Source: Oscillospiraceae bacterium
GTDB lineage: Bacteria; Bacillota; Clostridia; Oscillospirales; Ruminococcaceae
Direction of reading: 5' to 3'
Length of the DNA stretch: 10,021 nucleotides
NCBI GenBank assembly: GCA_018110855.1
Contig: JAGBFZ010000217.1
Span: forward strand, 1 to 10,021
The notes beneath the pieces are model-generated. The model searched no databases and was not told the origin of the DNA. It worked only from the letters and a program-made list of their open reading frames with translations. Shown in pieces: positions 6,267-10,021 of this stretch. The position numbers and the translations under genes were made by a program. How positions within the stretch are numbered: position 1 is the stretch's first letter; every line of letters starts with the position of its first letter.

Positions 6267-6285
6267 TTTATCGCCTCCCGATAAA
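6267..6285 (-). promoter_or_regulatory. Ribosome binding site in the loop of a perfect 7-bp hairpin
   Basis: The minus strand reads TTTATCG-GGAGG-CGATAAA and then the ATG of the GGDEF gene. The arms are a perfect inverted repeat, the five loop bases are exactly the Shine-Dalgarno core, and the right arm abuts the start codon. It could be an RNA element that displays or hides the ribosome binding site, or a 19-bp DNA operator about 50-70 bp past the transcription start. Which, if either, is unknown. Confidence 0.5.
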
Positions 6286-6341
6286 CATTGGTGAGAATAA
6301 ACAAAATCACATTTTATTTTCAATCGATATGTATTTATTTT

Positions 6342-6370
6342 ATTATATCACACAATTTATTTTATTTCAA
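6342..6370 (-). promoter_or_regulatory. Sigma-A promoter of the GGDEF gene
   Basis: On the minus strand TTGAAA (6370-6365) and TATAAT (6347-6342) are separated by 17 bp; the -10 is perfect and the -35 has one mismatch. The predicted start near 6335 leaves a leader of about 70 nt, A/T-rich, ending in the palindromic ribosome binding site. The promoter lies just past the exporter terminator. Confidence 0.8.
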
Positions 6371-6390
6371 TAGTTTTTTTACAATTTTCA

Positions 6391-6425
6391 AAAAAGGCTG
6401 CACGAAAATAATCATGCAGCCTTTT
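6391..6425 (-). terminator. Intrinsic terminator of the ABC exporter operon
   Basis: GGCTGCA (6396-6402) and TGCAGCC (6415-6421) form a perfect GC-rich stem with a 12-nt loop, extended by A/T pairs. On the minus strand TTTTTT follows. It starts 2 bp beyond the stop codon of the second exporter gene. TTTT also follows on the plus strand, so it may work weakly in both directions. Confidence 0.92.
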
Positions 6426-6427
6426 GC

Positions 6428-8200
6428 TCATATTGCCTGTGCCATGCACAGCTTGTAATAAAGTCCCTTTTTTGCCATAAGCTCATCATGAGTTCCCGAT
6501 TCAGCTATCCCCTTATCGGATATGTACATGATCTTGTCGCAGCTTCTGATGGTTGAAAGGCGATGGGCAATGATAAACGATGTTCTGCCCTTGAGAAGAT
6601 GGTCTATGCCGTTCTGTATATATCGCTCCGTTTTGGCATCTATGGAAGATGTTGCCTCATCAAGAACAAGGATCTTCGGGTCTGCAAGGATAGTTCTTGC
6701 AAAAGCGATCATCTGCTTCTGACCCTGTGAAAGAGACGAGCCTCGTTCTTTGACAATAGTATCGTATCCCTTTGGCATTTCGCTGATAAATTCATCTGCT
6801 CCCACAATTCTGCAGGCAGCTATGATCTCCTCATCGGTTGCGTCCAATCTGCCGTAGCGGATATTGTCACGGATAGTTCCGCTGAAAATAACGCTGTCCT
6901 GAAGCATTATTCCCATCTGAGAACGGAGAGATTTTAGTGTAACATCGGAAATATCCTGACCGTCAATGAGTACCTGTCCCCCGTTCAGATTGTAGAATCT
7001 TGAAATAAGATTTACGATAGTGGTCTTGCCTGCGCCTGTTGGTCCCACAAGGGCAACGCTCTGTCCCGCCTTAACATCAAAGGACAGATCTTCAAGAATA
7101 TTCACGCCGTCTTCATAGCCGAAGGTAACATTTTTGAAGGATACATCCCCCTTGATCTCAGGCATTTCGGAAGCATTTTCCTTGTCGGTGACGGTAACAG
7201 GCTCATCCATGGTCTCAAATATTCTTTCAAGATATGCAATTGTATTCACAAAGGTATTATAAAGGTTTGAAAGGTTCATGATTGGCTGCCAGAAGCGTCC
7301 CGAATAGCCTGTCATTGCAACAATGGTTCCCACTGTGATACCCATCTTAGGTCCAAGAGCAAGCAGTCCTATTAGATATATCGCTCCGCTTACGCAGATG
7401 GAGATATTATCTGCCACAGGCCATACCGCATTGGAAAAATATATCGCTTTCATCCATGCCTTGCGGTAATCAACCGAGAGTTTGTCAAAAATCGCCTCAT
7501 TCTCCTCCTCACGGGTGAAGCTCTGGGTTATGCCTACACCTACAAGTCCCTCATGGAGATATGCGTTCAGGTTGGATGATTTGTTTGACACTCTCTGCCA
7601 TGCTCTGCGCTGTGCTTTTTTGATGGCGAACATGAAAAATAAGAATACAGGCATTCCCGCAAGAACCACCAGTGCCAGCTGCCAGCATACGAAAAACATG
7701 AAAATGATTATAAACAGTATATTGAACAGCTCAAGAACAAGGGTGATAAGTCCGTTTGTAAGCAGGTCGGAAACGCTGTTAACATAGTTTATTACCCTTG
7801 TGAGTATCTTTCCGTGAGGACGGGTATCGTAATATTCAAAGGGCAGCTTCTGCAAATGTTCAAAGAGATCCTTTCGGATATCGTAGATCATATCCTGTCC
7901 CGCCTTAGTCATGATACGGGCACGGATAGTGGAAAAAGCCACGCTGATGATTATTGTGAAAAGCAGAAAAACCGACAGAATTATAAGCTCTGTTTTATTT
8001 CCTGTCGGAATGGTAACGTCCAAGGCTCTCTGAGTTATAAGAGGAGCAAGGAGACCGATGACAGCTGCGAAAACGCTGAGCACCATTGAAATGATTACCT
8101 GCTTTTTATATTTTCCGACATATTTCAAAGCTCGTTTAAAGTGACGTATGTCAAAAGGGCTTTCAAGCTCTTCATCAACATCAAATTTATTTCTTGCCAT
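6428..8200 (-). CDS. ABC exporter half-transporter, consensus ATPase subunit (BmrD/TM288-like)
   Basis: A 590-residue half-transporter with the type IV exporter layout: about six membrane segments within residues 33-325, then a nucleotide-binding domain. The domain has Walker A GPTGAGKTT (386-394), Q-loop Q434, signature LSQGQ (490-494), Walker B ending in LDE with catalytic E515, and H-loop H546. The signature deviates from LSGGQ, as in the TM288-type partner of heterodimeric exporters. It should pair with the product of the gene just upstream, whose stop lies 19 bp before this start, to form an ATP-driven membrane exporter, often for drugs, peptides or lipids; the substrate cannot be read from sequence. 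The ATG at 8200 was chosen because AAGGAG precedes it at proper spacing; the 26-codon extension would overlap the upstream gene and lacks a site. No peptidase or accessory gene is adjacent. Confidence 0.94.
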   Translation of the reverse strand: MARNKFDVDEELESPFDIRHFKRALKYVGKYKKQVIISMVLSVFAAVIGLLAPLITQRALDVTIPTGNKTELIILSVFLLFTIIISVAFSTIRARIMTKAGQDMIYDIRKDLFEHLQKLPFEYYDTRPHGKILTRVINYVNSVSDLLTNGLITLVLELFNILFIIIFMFFVCWQLALVVLAGMPVFLFFMFAIKKAQRRAWQRVSNKSSNLNAYLHEGLVGVGITQSFTREEENEAIFDKLSVDYRKAWMKAIYFSNAVWPVADNISICVSGAIYLIGLLALGPKMGITVGTIVAMTGYSGRFWQPIMNLSNLYNTFVNTIAYLERIFETMDEPVTVTDKENASEMPEIKGDVSFKNVTFGYEDGVNILEDLSFDVKAGQSVALVGPTGAGKTTIVNLISRFYNLNGGQVLIDGQDISDVTLKSLRSQMGIMLQDSVIFSGTIRDNIRYGRLDATDEEIIAACRIVGADEFISEMPKGYDTIVKERGSSLSQGQKQMIAFARTILADPKILVLDEATSSIDAKTERYIQNGIDHLLKGRTSFIIAHRLSTIRSCDKIMYISDKGIAESGTHDELMAKKGLYYKLCMAQAI

Positions 8201-8219
8201 TTTAATCACTCCTTTTGTG

Positions 8220-9962
8220 TCAGGTCTGGAGGTCGTAAACCTCACGGTAGTATCCCTTGCGGCTGATAAGCTCCTCATGGGTGCCGATATCTTCGATCAT
8301 GCCGTCCCGCAGGATAATGATCTTGTCTGCGTCCTTTGTGGAGGATATACGCTGAGCAATAATTATTTTTGTACATTTGAAATCAAGGCTTCTGAGGCTG
8401 TTCTGAATATATTTCTCGGTCTCCATATCCACCGCAGAAGTAGTATCGTCAAGAATAAGAACGGCAGGCTTCACCGCAAGAGCACGAGCAAGAGATATTC
8501 TCTGCTTCTGTCCGCCCGAAAGCCCCACTCCTCTTTCACCGATTATGGTATCATATCCATCGGAGGTCTTGCGGATAAAATCATCTGCTGCCGCAAGTGT
8601 TGCATAATGATGAACATCATCTTCTGACATGGAGCTGTTTCCGAATGCGATATTCCCCTCGATCGTATCGGAGAATAGCAAAACGTCCTGAGAAGCCACG
8701 CCGATATTTTTTCTGAGCTGACCAAGCTTCAGCATACGGACATTCTCACCGTCCACCATTACCTTGCCCTTGTCTGCGTCGTACATACGGGAAATCAGGT
8801 TAATAAGAGTTGTTTTTCCCGAGCCTGTTGGACCCATAACGGCAACGGTCTCTCCCGGCTCGATCTTAAATGAGATATCCTTCAAAACAGGATTTCTCTT
8901 ATTGTAGGAAAATGAAACGTGATCAAATTCCACAGCTCCCTCAAAGCGTCCGCTCTTATCAACAGCGTCCGAACGGTCAACAATAAGAGGACGGGAATAA
9001 TACACCTCGATTATCTTGTTAAGAGATGCCACGAACCGCTGGAGATCGTTAACGATATTTCCAAGCAATCTCATAGGGTTGGACATTGTCCAGATAAGCC
9101 CCGAAAAGGCTGTGTATTCGCCAACTGTGATACGTCCGCTGATAACGAACATTCCGCCTGCAAGAAGCTGTACAACGGTAAGTCCCTGAGCGGAAACTTC
9201 AATAAACGGGAAGAATTTCAGCCACAGCAGAGAAGCCGCTTTGTTTGCGGCAGAGTATTTCTTATTCTGTCTGTCAAACTTTTCCTCTTCGAAATCCTCA
9301 CGGGCAAAAGCCTTGATAACGCGATTTCCCGAAATATTCTCCTCAGCGCCCGTATTCATTTCCGAGAGCCTGTCTCTCTGCTCAACGTACTTCGGACCGA
9401 TGACCTTTTTAAACGCCATTGTAATTGCAAAGATCACAGGAGTAAGGGCTATCATGCAAAGTGCCATGAGCCAGTCGATCGAGAAGAAGAACACTACCGA
9501 AGCTGTATAGAGAATAAGACATTCAAGTATCGCCTTGATTATCCATGCAATGGAATGACGTACCATATCAAGATCTCCGCTGAGACGGGTCATAAGATCG
9601 CCTGTGCGGTTTTTGTCAAAGAAATCTGCGTCCTGCCTCTGAACATTGGCAAAAAGGTAATTGCGGACTCTGTAAATTATCCCCTGAGAGGCCTTTTCAT
9701 AGCATATACCCGATGAATATGTAATGATCGTTCTGAGCATGGTAAAGCATATCATAGTAATTACCAGCGCAATAAGCCCGTTTGGATTTGTCGAAAGATT
9801 CTCGGCAGCATTTTCGCCGTAGATGTATTCATCCACTATTCTGCTGCTGTAATGAGGTGTGATGATGTACATGGACTGACAGATAACGGTCATGCACAGG
9901 GCAGCAATGTATACCGCACGATAGCCCTTCAGATTTTCCCAAAGCCATTTGATCTGAAACAT
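8220..9962 (-). CDS. ABC exporter half-transporter, degenerate ATPase subunit (BmrC/TM287-like)
   Basis: A 580-residue half-transporter: about six membrane segments in residues 15-310 and a nucleotide-binding domain in 343-580. Walker A GPTGSGKTT (377-385), Q425 and a canonical LSGGQ (481-485) are present. The catalytic Walker B position is Asp, not Glu (LDD, D506), and the H-loop His is Gln (AQR, Q537). These two changes mark the non-hydrolysing site of heterodimeric exporters such as TM287/288 and BmrCD. This subunit's Walker motifs would face the partner's variant LSQGQ, so both deviations fall in one composite site, while the partner's Walker motifs face this LSGGQ. The ATG at 9962 has a strong GGGGGAGGAG site 7 nt upstream. 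It is the first gene of the pair in the window; whether another gene, such as a MarR-type regulator, precedes it lies beyond the edge. In the minus strand, one frame is open from the window edge to a TAA at 9981-9979. Confidence 0.94.
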   Translation of the reverse strand: MFQIKWLWENLKGYRAVYIAALCMTVICQSMYIITPHYSSRIVDEYIYGENAAENLSTNPNGLIALVITMICFTMLRTIITYSSGICYEKASQGIIYRVRNYLFANVQRQDADFFDKNRTGDLMTRLSGDLDMVRHSIAWIIKAILECLILYTASVVFFFSIDWLMALCMIALTPVIFAITMAFKKVIGPKYVEQRDRLSEMNTGAEENISGNRVIKAFAREDFEEEKFDRQNKKYSAANKAASLLWLKFFPFIEVSAQGLTVVQLLAGGMFVISGRITVGEYTAFSGLIWTMSNPMRLLGNIVNDLQRFVASLNKIIEVYYSRPLIVDRSDAVDKSGRFEGAVEFDHVSFSYNKRNPVLKDISFKIEPGETVAVMGPTGSGKTTLINLISRMYDADKGKVMVDGENVRMLKLGQLRKNIGVASQDVLLFSDTIEGNIAFGNSSMSEDDVHHYATLAAADDFIRKTSDGYDTIIGERGVGLSGGQKQRISLARALAVKPAVLILDDTTSAVDMETEKYIQNSLRSLDFKCTKIIIAQRISSTKDADKIIILRDGMIEDIGTHEELISRKGYYREVYDLQT

Positions 9963-10021
9963 ATTTAACTCCTCCCCCTTAAAATGAAAGATGTAGTCTG
10001 TCCTTTGATGATATGCAGAAA

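Noticed and set aside
8201..8278. Longer start for the second exporter gene
   Set aside because: It would overlap the end of the upstream gene and lacks a ribosome binding site, whereas the ATG at 8200 has AAGGAG.
8919..9716. Plus-strand ORF of 265 codons inside the first exporter gene
   Set aside because: It lies fully antisense to a well-supported ABC subunit, its translation is rich in Cys, His, Lys and Arg with no recognisable domain, and it has no evident operon context.
9979..10021. Possible C-terminal end of a gene upstream of the exporter (minus strand, TAA at 9981-9979)
   Set aside because: Only 13 codons are visible and they match nothing recognisable; it could equally be untranslated leader.
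1..10021. CRISPR arrays, tRNA or rRNA genes, transposases and phage genes
   Set aside because: No regularly spaced direct repeats, tRNA-like folds, rRNA sequence or recombinase/transposase motifs were seen on either strand.

Overview
The window looks like chromosome of a low-GC Gram-positive anaerobe of the Clostridia, most likely a Ruminococcus-like member of the Oscillospiraceae. The grounds are the sigma-A type promoters, strong AGGAGG-type ribosome binding sites, a leucine T-box riboswitch in front of a long-form leuA, a YceG-TelA gene pair as in Bacillus, and a cytoplasmic substrate-binding/GGDEF fusion of a kind common in gut clostridia. The genus is an inference. All supported genes lie on the minus strand, so transcription runs from high to low coordinates. 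Nothing shows a phage, transposase, CRISPR array, tRNA or rRNA.

In the direction of transcription: (1) Positions 9962-6428 hold a two-gene operon for a heterodimeric ABC exporter. The first subunit has a degenerate ATPase site (catalytic Glu to Asp, H-loop His to Gln) and the second has consensus catalytic residues. A strong hairpin terminator closes the operon at 6425-6391. (2) A single-gene unit with its own promoter (6370-6342) encodes a soluble protein with a LacI/PBP1-type ligand-binding domain, an unassigned middle region and a C-terminal GGDEF diguanylate cyclase domain. Its ribosome binding site sits in the loop of a perfect 7-bp inverted repeat. (3) Positions 4346-4067 carry no gene but hold three nested or tandem inverted-repeat structures. 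(4) The leuA unit starts at a near-consensus promoter (4066-4038). It continues through a complete T-box leader with a CUC leucine specifier and a UGGU acceptor-binding bulge, then a possible 25-codon leader ORF whose three leucines are all CTA, then leuA (3629-1971) and a terminator. (5) A promoter with two perfect consensus hexamers (1877-1848), with a small palindrome near the predicted transcription start, drives yceG (1799-219) and telA (from 216, cut by the window edge).

The units look functionally independent: export, second-messenger signalling, leucine synthesis, and an envelope/toxic-anion stress module. The most interesting places are the leuA leader, which may combine tRNA sensing with a leucine-codon leader peptide; the structured gap at 4077-4320; the palindromic ribosome binding site of the GGDEF gene; and the yceG promoter/operator.
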